From positions 1-51,075 of the forward strand of contig JAJUJL010000027.1 of NCBI GenBank assembly GCA_029265355.1: a DNA stretch of 51,075 bases, given 5' to 3'. Under the pieces are notes generated by a model that made no database searches, was not told the origin of the DNA, and saw only the letters and a list, made by a program, of their open reading frames with translations. The position numbers and the translations under genes are program-made. Origin of the DNA: Chloroflexota bacterium. GTDB lineage: Bacteria > Chloroflexota > Anaerolineae > Anaerolineales > UBA4823. Positions 1 to 9,016 of this stretch are shown here, one piece after another (positions within the stretch are counted from its first letter, which is position 1; the number at the start of each line of letters is the position of its first letter).

Positions 1-265
1 CCTGGGTCGCCCCGACGGAAAACGGGCCCCCCGCACCCCACCGCAGGGCATGGGCGACCCGCACCTTACCTGCCATCCGGCGCAATAGCCGTGTTGAATC
101 GCCAGCCGGATGGCGATCACCTCTCGCCTGGGTCGCCCCGACGGAAAACGGGCCCCCCGCACCCCACCGCAGGGCATGGGCGACCCGCACCTTACCTGCC
201 ATCCGGCGCCATAGCCATGTTGAATCGCCAGCCGGATAGCGATCACCTCTCGCCTGGGTCGCCCC
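1..265. repeat. 126-bp tandem repeat, two full units plus a stub
   Basis: Unit 1 spans 1-126 and unit 2 spans 127-252; they differ at only a few bases. A third unit starts at 253 and loses similarity after about 13 bases. Since unit 1 starts at base 1, the array probably continues to the left. Each unit holds an inverted repeat: GCCATCCGGC (72-81) pairs with GCCGGATGGC (105-114), and the second copy has one mismatch (198-207 with 231-240). A short open frame through the array looks like a by-product of GC-rich repeats. I see no gene in 1-397. Confidence 0.9.
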
Positions 266-362
266 AGCATGTGAAAATGGGGTTGGGAGAGGTCGCGCTG
301 GGCGGGAGGCATTCCCCAGCGCCGGCCTGGACAAGCTGACACTTATCCTACCTGCCTGCCTC

Positions 363-391
363 TTGATTCTTACCTTCGATTTCTGTATGAT
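363..391 (+). promoter_or_regulatory. Promoter of the patatin-like gene, probably leaderless
   Basis: A -35 hexamer TTGATT (363-368), a 17-bp spacer and a -10 hexamer TATGAT (386-391) form a good sigma-70 type promoter. The expected transcription start falls at about 398, which is the A of the ATG of the next gene. No Shine-Dalgarno sequence precedes that ATG, so the message is probably leaderless. Confidence 0.6.
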
Positions 392-397
392 TAAATC

Positions 398-1333
398 ATG
401 ATCGCACTCGTTCTCTCCGGAGCAGCCAATTTCGGTTCTTTGCAGGCTGGCGCGGCTGCCGCCCTGCTCGAAGCCGGCTTGCAGCCCGACCTGATCGTGG
501 GCACTTCTGCCGGGGCGATGAACGCCATCTACCTGGCGAGCGACCCGACCCGCGAGGGCGCCTTCGCCCTGGGGCGCATCTGGGAACGCGTCCGCCCGGA
601 TATGGTGGGCAAAGGCGGTATTTTCACCGGGCTGCGCCGCTTGCTGGCGCGCCAGGATAGCCTGTATCCCATCGAGCCAGTGGCAGACTTTTTCCTGGAA
701 AACCTGCCCGCCGACCTGCGCACTTTTGGCGATCTCGCCCGGCTGCGAGGCGTGCGCGCTTACACCGTGGCGGTGCAAATCGAGAGCGGGCAGGTGGCGG
801 TGATGGGCGATCACCCGGAGGACCTGCTCCTGGACGGCGCCATGTCCAGCATCGCCCTGCCGCCCTACTTCTCCCCCTGGCGCATCGACGGGCGGCGCTA
901 CATGGATGGCGGGGTGCTGACCAAGCTGCCGCTGCTGGCTGCCATCGAGCGCGGCGCAACCCAGGTGGTGGGCGTCAACATCGAGAACGCCATGGGCAAC
1001 AGCAAAAACGCAACCGACTTGTTCGGCATCAGCTCTTACGCCCTGGCGCTGATCTCCGACCGCCAGGCGCACATGGAGATCGCCTGGGCGGAGGCGACCG
1101 GCGCGCAGGTGCGCGTCCTGCACCTCAGGGCCCCGGAAGAGGTGCGCTTCTGGGATTTCTCCCAGGCGGCGCAGTTGTTCGAGCTGGGATATCGGTCTGC
1201 CCAGCTTGAGCTGCAGAAAGAGCCGCTCAAGCTGCTGCCCAAGTGGCAGGTGCGCCTGCGCCAGACCGTCGCACAAACCGTCAACCCGGTGCTGAGACCA
1301 GGCTACATCGACGAGAGCATGGAACACCCATGA
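398..1333 (+). CDS. Patatin-like phospholipase family protein
   Basis: A 311-residue protein of the patatin family, serine acyl hydrolases that use a Ser-Asp dyad on phospholipids or other acyl esters. The nucleophile elbow GTSAG is at residues 35-39, with Ser37 as nucleophile. The catalytic Asp is Asp170 in YMDGG. The oxyanion-hole segment near residue 7 reads SGAANFGS instead of the usual glycine-rich GGGxRG, so it is somewhat divergent. No signal peptide or membrane segment is seen, which points to the cytoplasm or a peripheral membrane site. Length is normal for the bacterial RssA/YlbK-like group. It ends 16 bp before the convergent end of the giant sensor. The true substrate cannot be read from the sequence. 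Confidence 0.9.
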   Translation: MIALVLSGAANFGSLQAGAAAALLEAGLQPDLIVGTSAGAMNAIYLASDPTREGAFALGRIWERVRPDMVGKGGIFTGLRRLLARQDSLYPIEPVADFFLENLPADLRTFGDLARLRGVRAYTVAVQIESGQVAVMGDHPEDLLLDGAMSSIALPPYFSPWRIDGRRYMDGGVLTKLPLLAAIERGATQVVGVNIENAMGNSKNATDLFGISSYALALISDRQAHMEIAWAEATGAQVRVLHLRAPEEVRFWDFSQAAQLFELGYRSAQLELQKEPLKLLPKWQVRLRQTVAQTVNPVLRPGYIDESMEHP

Positions 1334-1349
1334 GGGGAATTTTTTCCGG

Positions 1350-4300
1350 CTAATTTTCGAGCAGGTAAGCTTCGGCAGCGCGGGCTTGCAGCGGGCGGGC
1401 AAAGAAGAACCCCTGCCCATACGGACAATTCACCGCGCGCAAGTACTCGAGCTGCTCGGAAGTCTCGATCCCTTCCGCCACCACCTGGATGCCCAGTTCA
1501 TGCCCCATCAGCACCATGGTGCGCACCAGGTCTGAGCCACGCCGGTCGTCACCATGCACACTCATGAAGGAGCGGTCGATCTTGATGGCGTCGATGGGGA
1601 ACTGGCGCAGGTAGCTGAGGGCGGAATAGCCGGTGCCGAAGTCGTCGAGATGCACCGAGACGCCCATCGCTTTCAGCTCGCGGATGATGCCCAGGGTGCG
1701 CTCCACATCGCGAATTAAGGCGCTTTCGGTCACCTCCAGGCACAGGCTCTGCGGCGAGAGACGGCTGGCTTCCAAGGCGTGGCGCACCACCCCCACCAGG
1801 TCGGACTGGGCGAGCTGCAGGCCAGAGATATTGACATGGATTGTCACCCGCCTGCCCAATGGCAGGAGCGCCTGCCATTGGCGCATCTGGCGGCAAGCTT
1901 TGTGCAGCACCCACTCGCCCAGCGGCAGAATCAGCCCGGTCTCCTCGGCAATTGGGATGAAATGAATGGGCGGCACCGCTCCGCGCTGCGGGTGATTCCA
2001 GCGCAGCAGGGCTTCGAATCCCACCACCCGGGTGGTCTGCAGCTCAACGATCGGCATATAGCAGACCTGGAAGTGTTCCAGCTCGACCGCCTGGCGCAGG
2101 TCGTTCTCGAGCTCCAGGCGCTTGACCACCTGCTCGCGCATCTCAGCATCGAACACCTCGAAGCGGTTGCGCCCGGCAGACTTGGCGCGGTACATGGCAA
2201 TATCGGCGTCTCGCAGGTAAGCCTCGCTGGTGGTGTAGGCCGGGTCGCTCATCACCACACCGATGCTGACCGTGAGATAGATCGGCTCGCTCTCCAGGTA
2301 AAAAGGCTGCCGGAACTGGATCAGGATGCGCTCGCACAGCGCGCTGGCATCCAGAATGTCGCGGATATCTTCCATCAAGATGACGAATTCATCGCCGCCC
2401 AGGCGAGCCACGGTGTCGACAGCGCGCACGCACGTCTCCAGGCGGCGCGCCGCCAGCACCAGCATCCTGTCGCCCAGGAAATGACCGCGCGTGTCGTTGA
2501 CCTTTTTGAACTGGTCCAGGTCCAGGAACAAGATTGCAAAACTATGCTTGCGGTTGCGGTGGTAGCGGGCGCTGGCGCGCTCCAGGCGCTCCAGGAGCAG
2601 GGCGCGGTTGGGCAGGTTGGTCAGCCCGTCGTGAAAAGCCTCGTAGCGCAGGCGCTCCTCGACGCGCACGCGCTCGGTGATATCGCGCAGGATGCACTGT
2701 ATCACCTGGCGGCCGCCGTAGACGAGCGGGGCGCCAGTCACTTCCAGGTGCATCTCGCTCCCGTCGCGGCGCCGGTGCAGGGTGCGCAGGTGGAAGCTGC
2801 TGTTCTCGACCAGCACCGCTTCCCATTGGCGCTGCTCGGCTGCCGGGTCGAGGCTGAGCGCCATCAGATCCATCTCCAGCAGCTCCTGGCGGGAGTAGCC
2901 GTACATCTCACAGGCATGCGGGTTGACTTCCTGGATGCGCCCATCTTGCAGGTCGAAGAGCAGTATGGCGTCGTGGGCGTTCTCGAACAGGCTGCGGTAT
3001 TCCTGCTCCGACTGGCGCAGTCGCTTCTCCACCTGCTCGCGCTCGCGAATCTCGCGCTGCGCGGTGACATACAGGCGCGATTTCTCGATGGCGATGCTGG
3101 CTTGCTGGGCAATTGCCTGGCACAGGCGCAGCTCCGCTGGGCTAAATTCCCTGCGCTGGCGCGTCTCCCACACTTCGATGTAGCCGATCAAACCTTCTCC
3201 AGCCTGGATGAGCGGCAAAAACAGCACCGATTGCACTCCATGCCGGTTAAGGTGTTCCTCGTACTCCGGGTTCAACACCCACTGACCGGCGTGCTGCACC
3301 ACGGGTACCCCCTGCAGCAACATGAACATCAGCTCGGAGGTGTCATCGTAGTAGGAAACCCCCAGGTCGGATTGGCGCTCCTGCTCGGCGGCCGCCGGGC
3401 CGATGTATTCCGCGATCACGGCATAGTTGTGCTCTTCGGTGTTGTAAAAGATGAAATAAGCGCTGGTGGCGTCGATCGCTTTGCCCAGGGTTTCCGCCAG
3501 GCGGGTGGTGACCTCGGAAAGGTCTTGCGAAGCCAGCACCACATCGGCTGCGCTCATCACCGCGCTGCGCTCCTGGAGGCGCTGCTGGAGCTCGGTGTAC
3601 AGGTGCGCGTTCTCAACCACCGTGGCGGCGATGTTGGCCAGGTCACGGCACAGCTCGATCTCATCGTATGTGAAGCGTCGCCTGGCGCGGGTTTCCCAAA
3701 GTTCGGCAAAGAATGCCACCTGGCCGCGCACTTCCAGCGGCACCAGCACCACCGTCTGGCAGCCATAGGCTTCCAGATGCTGGCGCTCTTCGGGACTGAG
3801 CAGGTCATCGTCCCAATCATACTGCATCACGCCCTGCGACAGGCGCAGGCCAGTCTCGGCGTAGACAGTGTAGCTCTTACCAAGGTCCGAAACCTGTTCC
3901 GCCGGGGAGGCATTTTCGGAGATGAATTCGGCCAGCACTTTGGTGTCCCCGGCGCTGGGGTCGATGCTGCACAGGTAAACGCTGGTCACATCCAGGGCGC
4001 GACCAAACTGCTCCGCCACCCGGCGCAAGACAAGCTCCATGTTCAGGCTGCTGTGCCAGGCTTCGGAGGCCTCCCGCAGCAGGGTTTGCCGGCGGAGCTG
4101 GCGGGTGGTCTCAGCGTGCAGGCGCGACATCTCCAGCGCCACCCCCACCTGGTTGCCGAAGATGCTGAGGGCGGGAATATCTTCCCGCCGCAGGTTTTCA
4201 CCCCAAATCGCCAGGATACCCTGCACACCATCCGGAGTGCGCAGCGGCATCCAAACGGCGTGGCTGCTTTCGTTGACGCCTGCCAGTTGGATCACCTGTG

Positions 4301-7300
4301 GGATCACTCGCCTGGGCAGGAACGTCATGTAGTCGCCGAGCAGCTCCGGCAGGTTATCGATGAATACCGTCTCGCCCGCCAGCACGTCGCGCGCCGGGTA
4401 CAGGTGTTCCGACAGGCGCACTTTTGGCAGCGTCACCTCTCCCAGCTTCTCCATGATGCGCAGCCTGCCCAGGTTCACGGACATGTAGCGCACGAATAAA
4501 CCGCTCCCATCGGGATGCCGCTCCGCCACGTAGCACTCCAAACCCAGGTTATTCAGCTCTTGCCCGAGCATTTTGAGCACTTCATCCGGTTGCAGCAGGC
4601 TGCGCAGCCGGGCAGCAATCTCGCCCAGGGCGGCAATGCGCTCATTGGAGCGCCCAAGCAGGGCAGCGCGTTGCTGCACGATGTCATACAAGCGCACGAA
4701 TTTCAGCGCCGAGGACACCTGTGAGGCAAAGATGGCGATGGCAGGCACATCTTCTGCCTGCAGCTCTGCACCCCACACACCGATCAAGCCGATGGTGCGC
4801 CCATCCAGGCTGAGCGGCGCGTAGGCGGTCGGCGCTGATTCAGACAGGCCGAGCATCTTCCACACCCGCTTGGCCAGGTGATCTGGCAGGCCCGACATGA
4901 AAGAGCGGAACAAGGCGCTGCCATCCCTGAGATAGGCAGCTTGCCCACTCTGCAGCACCTTATCCAAAGGCTGGATCCGCGGGTTTACCCGGTAGGCGCT
5001 GCGAGAGAGGCGCAGCACGCGCTCAATTCTCTGCAGCAGCCCATCTTCGAGGTTGATGTAGGGGATTTGGAGCATGCCGCTCTCATCCAGCTCAGCAAAA
5101 TAGCAGTTGAGCCCCAACTGCCTGAGCTGGACGCCGACCGTGGACATCACCTCTTGCGGCGTCATGCTCAACGGCAGAGCGGCTGCTGCCCGGCTGAGCG
5201 CCGCCAGCAGCTCATTCGTGCGGCGGGCAGATTTTGCGCGCTGCTGTTCTTGCTGCAGCAGGCGACCACGGAGCAGTACAGCCGATATCTGGTTGGAAAA
5301 GACTTCCAGAGCCAGCAGATCTTCCTGGCGCAGATCGCTGCCCCACACGCCAAAGATGCCCACGCGCCCGTCGCCCAGGTTGAGCGGCAGGTAAGCGCCC
5401 GGTGTGCCGGGAGGGACGCCCACCATGCGATAGATCTGCAAAGCCATCGCCGGGGGAAGTTGGGGCAAAAATGCGCTGCTGAAGGCGGTCATATCCTCCA
5501 GGAAGACCGGCTTTTGTTGGTTGAGAACCGGCTCCAAAGGGCCGAGATTCTCCGGCAGATGGTAGGTAAAGCGCGAGAGGTTCGATAACCTTTCCGCAGC
5601 CGCCAGCATTTGCGGGTGGGTAGAGATGTAACGCAGCCGCAATCGGCTTGGATCGCCAGCGTAATCGGCAAAATAACAGGTGAGCGACAGGCGCCGCAAG
5701 CCAGCGCCTACGGCAGCCATGATCTCATCCGGATCGGCAGAGACCGGCAACAGAGCAGCCACCTGCCCCAGGACAGCCAGCAGGGTGCGCGAGCGCTCGA
5801 TCTCTTCAGCGCGCTGCTCCTGCTGCTCCTGGAGGCGACGGTTTTCCATAACGATGGCCGCCTGGGCGGCTGTGCGCCGCAGCGTCTCCTGCTGGTAGGG
5901 GGTGAGCGATACAGAGCGGGCAACCGCCAGGATGAATCCCAACACCAGCCCGCCCACCTGGCACGGCACAGCGCAGCAAGCGTTCAACCCAGAGCGCTTC
6001 AACACTTGCTGGCTGTGCACGGCAGAAGTCCAGGGAGTGAAATACGCCTCCAGGCGCTGGTCAATGACGGTCTCGCCCCGCAGCAAACGCTGGTACACCA
6101 GCGCCTGGTCGTCGGGCAAGGTCGCCGGCTGCGCAGGGAGGGCCTGCCGGCGAGCGTCGCCCCCGATCAGTCCCAGCATCTCCCCCGCCAGGCGATTGCC
6201 AAGCTGGTGGCGGTATGCCAGCCAGGTCAGGTTGCGCTCCCTGCCCCCCAGGCGAGCGATCCAGACTGCATCCAGGTCCAGGCTCGAAACCAGGGCTTGC
6301 GCCACGCGATCCATCACCACCGGCAGGCTTTCCAGGCTCAGCATCGTCTCGGTGATGTAGTGGCTGCTGCCCAGCTCGCGTACCACGCGTCCCAATTGCG
6401 GCTCCAGGTCATCGGCGGAATCAGCCAGGCGCAGGGTGAGCAGAGCGCGAAAAGGCAACCAGGCGCTGTCTTGCAATTCGGAGCGGCGCACACGGTAGCG
6501 GCGGATGAGCGGACCGTCCTGCAAATTGATCAGCACATCCCAGGCCCGGTTGCGGCCCAGGGTGGGCTGGGCTGCCAGCGCCTGAGAGATGCGCTGCGTC
6601 AGCTCGGGCCAGGCCTCCGCCAGCGGGCGGCGAAAAGCGGCCTGGCGCGGCGCGCCGATCAATTGCAGAGCAGCCTGGTTGGCATCCACAATCCTCTCCT
6701 GGCGGTCGAGCACCAGGTAGGGATCGGTCAACTCTTCCAGCGCATTCCAGCGCAGCCTGATCTGTTCATCGCGCTCGCTGAGCCGCGCCAGGTTCCAGGT
6801 GACGCCCAGCGCCAGGCTGCTGTAGACCAGGGAGGTGAAGCGGTAGTAAGGCATTGGGCTGGCCTGGCTCAAATCCAATCCGGCAGTGACCAGGGTGAGC
6901 AGCGCCACAGCCGACAGGTTGATTGCCTGGTATGGAGCGCCGGTGGGGCTGTTCCTCAGCCCCAACCAGAGACGCAGGCTGCTCCATCCGCCAATCAGGA
7001 GAGCCCATCCAAGGAAGAGGAGGTAGGTCGGTTGGCGAAGCTGTTGAAGCCATTGATTACCCCCGGCGGAGACCAGCCAATAGGCGACAGTCACCCAGCG
7101 CTGTCCGGCGCTGAACAAAAACAGCAGCGTAAATCCCAGGCTGATCGCCACGACAACGGCGGTCGAAATTGGCTCTCTCCGCCTGCGTCGCGTGGAAAGC
7201 AGAAAGTAACCCAACAGCAGCAGCGCGATGATGGCGTGCTGCACGTTGTCCCACCAAATCTTCGAAGAGATGGAAAGGTTGCCGTACTCCAGCGCATCCG

Positions 7301-7451
7301 CAGCCACCCAGGCGATGCCGCCTGCCATCATCACGGACGTCATCCGGGTATGGTTGGTTCGCAGGGACGTTTGCACTTTCGCCAGGCTGTAGAGCAGCGC
7401 AGCGATCAGCATCAAGTGCGGCAAAATCCAGGGCAGCCACCGCCAATTCAT
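1350..7451 (-). CDS. Giant membrane GAF/PAS sensor with GGDEF and EAL domains
   Basis: About 2033 residues, probably turning over cyclic di-GMP in response to several signals. The N-terminal ~240 residues hold seven or eight membrane segments. Next come a PAS domain, about six GAF-type repeats (roughly residues 360-1490; three of them share the word VWG or IWG near their ends), a second PAS domain, GGDEF and EAL. The cyclase signature RLGGDEF is intact near residue 1690, and an RxxD inhibitory site (RAVD) lies five residues before it. The EAL domain keeps EALLRW, the DDFGTG loop, KIDRSF and EGIE, so both activities look possible. I chose the ATG at 7451, just before the first membrane helix. 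An in-frame TTG at 7481 would add ten residues. Neither has a clear ribosome binding site. Confidence 0.9.
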   Translation of the reverse strand: MNWRWLPWILPHLMLIAALLYSLAKVQTSLRTNHTRMTSVMMAGGIAWVAADALEYGNLSISSKIWWDNVQHAIIALLLLGYFLLSTRRRRREPISTAVVVAISLGFTLLFLFSAGQRWVTVAYWLVSAGGNQWLQQLRQPTYLLFLGWALLIGGWSSLRLWLGLRNSPTGAPYQAINLSAVALLTLVTAGLDLSQASPMPYYRFTSLVYSSLALGVTWNLARLSERDEQIRLRWNALEELTDPYLVLDRQERIVDANQAALQLIGAPRQAAFRRPLAEAWPELTQRISQALAAQPTLGRNRAWDVLINLQDGPLIRRYRVRRSELQDSAWLPFRALLTLRLADSADDLEPQLGRVVRELGSSHYITETMLSLESLPVVMDRVAQALVSSLDLDAVWIARLGGRERNLTWLAYRHQLGNRLAGEMLGLIGGDARRQALPAQPATLPDDQALVYQRLLRGETVIDQRLEAYFTPWTSAVHSQQVLKRSGLNACCAVPCQVGGLVLGFILAVARSVSLTPYQQETLRRTAAQAAIVMENRRLQEQQEQRAEEIERSRTLLAVLGQVAALLPVSADPDEIMAAVGAGLRRLSLTCYFADYAGDPSRLRLRYISTHPQMLAAAERLSNLSRFTYHLPENLGPLEPVLNQQKPVFLEDMTAFSSAFLPQLPPAMALQIYRMVGVPPGTPGAYLPLNLGDGRVGIFGVWGSDLRQEDLLALEVFSNQISAVLLRGRLLQQEQQRAKSARRTNELLAALSRAAAALPLSMTPQEVMSTVGVQLRQLGLNCYFAELDESGMLQIPYINLEDGLLQRIERVLRLSRSAYRVNPRIQPLDKVLQSGQAAYLRDGSALFRSFMSGLPDHLAKRVWKMLGLSESAPTAYAPLSLDGRTIGLIGVWGAELQAEDVPAIAIFASQVSSALKFVRLYDIVQQRAALLGRSNERIAALGEIAARLRSLLQPDEVLKMLGQELNNLGLECYVAERHPDGSGLFVRYMSVNLGRLRIMEKLGEVTLPKVRLSEHLYPARDVLAGETVFIDNLPELLGDYMTFLPRRVIPQVIQLAGVNESSHAVWMPLRTPDGVQGILAIWGENLRREDIPALSIFGNQVGVALEMSRLHAETTRQLRRQTLLREASEAWHSSLNMELVLRRVAEQFGRALDVTSVYLCSIDPSAGDTKVLAEFISENASPAEQVSDLGKSYTVYAETGLRLSQGVMQYDWDDDLLSPEERQHLEAYGCQTVVLVPLEVRGQVAFFAELWETRARRRFTYDEIELCRDLANIAATVVENAHLYTELQQRLQERSAVMSAADVVLASQDLSEVTTRLAETLGKAIDATSAYFIFYNTEEHNYAVIAEYIGPAAAEQERQSDLGVSYYDDTSELMFMLLQGVPVVQHAGQWVLNPEYEEHLNRHGVQSVLFLPLIQAGEGLIGYIEVWETRQRREFSPAELRLCQAIAQQASIAIEKSRLYVTAQREIREREQVEKRLRQSEQEYRSLFENAHDAILLFDLQDGRIQEVNPHACEMYGYSRQELLEMDLMALSLDPAAEQRQWEAVLVENSSFHLRTLHRRRDGSEMHLEVTGAPLVYGGRQVIQCILRDITERVRVEERLRYEAFHDGLTNLPNRALLLERLERASARYHRNRKHSFAILFLDLDQFKKVNDTRGHFLGDRMLVLAARRLETCVRAVDTVARLGGDEFVILMEDIRDILDASALCERILIQFRQPFYLESEPIYLTVSIGVVMSDPAYTTSEAYLRDADIAMYRAKSAGRNRFEVFDAEMREQVVKRLELENDLRQAVELEHFQVCYMPIVELQTTRVVGFEALLRWNHPQRGAVPPIHFIPIAEETGLILPLGEWVLHKACRQMRQWQALLPLGRRVTIHVNISGLQLAQSDLVGVVRHALEASRLSPQSLCLEVTESALIRDVERTLGIIRELKAMGVSVHLDDFGTGYSALSYLRQFPIDAIKIDRSFMSVHGDDRRGSDLVRTMVLMGHELGIQVVAEGIETSEQLEYLRAVNCPYGQGFFFARPLQARAAEAYLLEN

Positions 7452-7598
7452 GGTCAATGACCCGACATCGATCCAAAGCAAGGTAAACTAACCTATGTTA
7501 ACCCAATTTTTACGCCCCGGCGCGCACAGCTTGGATAGAAACCAGCACCTAACAAGTCTGTTAAGCTGGCAGGGCGCGGTGGGCAAGCCTACACATGA

Positions 7599-7627
7599 TT
7601 GACACGCTCTCAGAATGCATATACACT
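7599..7627 (+). promoter_or_regulatory. Strong sigma-70 type promoter of the LysM/cytochrome c pair
   Basis: The consensus -35 TTGACA (7599-7604), a 17-bp spacer and TACACT (7622-7627) give a start near 7634 and a leader of about 75 nt. In that leader a GGGGAGG run near 7648 can pair with CCTCCCC near 7682, just ahead of the ribosome binding site AGGAGG. Confidence 0.65.
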
Positions 7628-7708
7628 GGTAATGCAGACAGAAATTGGGGAGGTGAGCTTGGCGATCCAGCGGTGAACGATTCCTCCCCCCACCCAACAG
7701 GAGGACAG

Positions 7709-8077
7709 ATGACAGACAAACCCCGCCCTGAAGATGGCGAACCCGAGGATCTTTCGGCTGTAGATCCGGTGAAGCGCACTCGACCCGCCGCCAGCCGGCC
7801 AGCGCGTCCAGCCAGCCCTGGCGGAGCGCCGCGCCCATTAGCGCCGCTCGGCGCAACACGACCGGCTGACGAGCCATCAGCGCAGTTCATCGCCGAGCAC
7901 ACCCTGGCCGCCGACGAGACGCTCAGCCACCTGGCGCTGAAATACTACGGGCACGCCACGCCCCCCTACTGGAAGCTGATCTACGAAGCCAACAAAGCGC
8001 TGATCGGCGATAATCCGAATCGCGTGCGCCCGGGGATGGCGCTCAAAATTCCCGCCCTGCCAGAGGATATGAAATAG
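7709..8077 (+). CDS. LysM domain protein without signal peptide
   Basis: A 122-residue protein. The first ~65 residues are rich in Pro, Arg and Ala and look disordered. The C-terminal ~55 residues form one LysM fold: a start around EHTLAADETLSHLALKYYG, the middle IYEANKALIGDNPN and the end RPGMALKIP. LysM domains usually bind N-acetylglucosamine chains in peptidoglycan, but no signal peptide or membrane helix is visible, so a role outside the cell is unclear. The ATG at 7709 is chosen because a strong AGGAGG lies 7 bp upstream; an open frame reaching back to 7595 would overlap the promoter. The cytochrome c gene follows 6 bp after the stop, so the two are probably co-transcribed. Confidence 0.8.
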   Translation: MTDKPRPEDGEPEDLSAVDPVKRTRPAASRPARPASPGGAPRPLAPLGATRPADEPSAQFIAEHTLAADETLSHLALKYYGHATPPYWKLIYEANKALIGDNPNRVRPGMALKIPALPEDMK

Positions 8078-8083
8078 GCTCCT

Positions 8084-8884
8084 ATGTTGACAAGATGCGC
8101 CACCCTGATACTGCTGTCGGTCTTGCTGGCAGGATGCAGCCTGCTGCCAGCCAACCCCGAAGCTGCCCCGACGCCCACCACCAGCGCCGGGGTGGGTATG
8201 GGTATGGGTATGGGCCCAGGCTCGAGCATGTCGGCTCGCCACCATGCGCCAATCCCCGAGCCGTACAGTAACCTGACCGCTCCCCCGGTTGATGAAAGCG
8301 CGCTGGCGCGGGCTGCCGACATCTACACGCAGCACTGCGCCTCCTGCCACGGCGATGGCGGTTGGGGCGATGGGCCCGCCGCACAGGGCCTGGATCCCGC
8401 ACCTGCGCCCCTGGCGCGCACCAGCACACGCATGTCCGACGCTTACCTGTTCTGGCGCATGAGCGAAGGCGGCGCCCCCTTTGCCTCCGCCATGCCCGCC
8501 TGGAAAGATACGCTCAGCGAGCAGCAGATTTGGGAGACGATCGCCTACCTGCGCGCCCTGGGCAGCGGCCAGGTGACGCCGCAGGCCGCCTCCGGCGGCC
8601 AGGCGTTATCGCCAGAGCAGCAAGCCCAACAGCAAGCTGAAACCCTGGCAAAAGCCGTGGCGCAGGGCGTACTCACCCAGGACGAGGCCGATACTTTCGC
8701 CCTGCTGCACACGCTGCTGGAAGAGCGCCTGGCGCAGGCAACCCCCGCTCCCGGCGAGACGATGGATATCCGCCAGGCGGCCGCCCTCGCTGCCCTGCTG
8801 GCGGAAGGCGCTGTGACCCAGGCGCAGGTGGAGCAGTTCAACCAGGCGCATGATAAACTGATGGCGGCGGGTCTGGAACCGTAG
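8084..8884 (+). CDS. Class I cytochrome c lipoprotein
   Basis: A 266-residue lipoprotein with a lipobox LLAG-Cys18, so it should be anchored outside the cytoplasmic membrane. Residues about 75-165 form a single cytochrome c domain: the heme motif CASCH (Cys85, Cys88, His89) and a downstream MPAW whose Met is the likely sixth ligand. The family carries electrons to oxidases or other periplasmic partners. The C-terminal ~90 residues are Ala/Gln-rich helices with two short repeats of the type 'GVLTQDEAD' and 'GAVTQAQVEQF'; I do not recognise them as a known domain. Between the lipobox and the heme domain is a Gly-Met repeat coded by GGGTAT units. The gene follows the LysM gene by 6 bp. Confidence 0.9.
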   Translation: MLTRCATLILLSVLLAGCSLLPANPEAAPTPTTSAGVGMGMGMGPGSSMSARHHAPIPEPYSNLTAPPVDESALARAADIYTQHCASCHGDGGWGDGPAAQGLDPAPAPLARTSTRMSDAYLFWRMSEGGAPFASAMPAWKDTLSEQQIWETIAYLRALGSGQVTPQAASGGQALSPEQQAQQQAETLAKAVAQGVLTQDEADTFALLHTLLEERLAQATPAPGETMDIRQAAALAALLAEGAVTQAQVEQFNQAHDKLMAAGLEP

Positions 8885-8909
8885 CCTGGCCGAGCGGACA
8901 GCGACTCCC

Positions 8910-8950
8910 TGTCATTGCGAACCCAGCGTTGTGTGCCGGGTGAAGAATCT
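8910..8950. repeat. Dispersed intergenic repeat (CATTGCGAACCC type)
   Basis: The stretch around CTGTCATTGCGAACCC and TGTGCCGGGTGAAG recurs in inverted orientation near 43327-43370, where it ends in GGGTTCGCAATGACAG. It belongs to the common class of short intergenic palindromic repeats. Confidence 0.6.
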
Positions 8951-8955
8951 GGCAC

Positions 8956-8984
8956 TTGACAATGGGGATAAAAATCTATATACT
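8956..8984 (+). promoter_or_regulatory. Promoter of the LacI-type regulator gene
   Basis: A consensus -35 TTGACA (8956-8961), a 17-bp spacer and a -10 TATACT (8979-8984). The predicted start, near 8991, lies inside the operator at 8987-9016. Confidence 0.8.
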
Positions 8985-8986
8985 TT

Positions 8987-9016
8987 AAAGCGAACGTTCG
9001 CCCGAACGTTCGCTTT
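8987..9016 (+). promoter_or_regulatory. Double palindromic operator for the LacI-type regulator
   Basis: A perfect 14-bp inverted repeat (AAAGCGAACGTTCG at 8987-9000 and its reverse complement at 9003-9016) is separated by 2 bp. Each arm contains the 10-bp palindrome CGAACGTTCG with a central CG, the typical form of a LacI/GalR-family site, so there are two sites 12 bp apart. They cover the predicted transcription start, which fits repression by the gene's own product. Confidence 0.75.

Noticed and set aside
1-265. CRISPR-like array at the left edge
   Set aside because: The units are 126 bp, nearly identical throughout and without unique spacers. It is a plain tandem repeat.
1779-4499. 906-residue open frame on the plus strand
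   Set aside because: It lies antisense to the GAF region of the giant sensor. Its composition (rich in His, Gln, Ala) is what GC-rich codon bias gives on the opposite strand.
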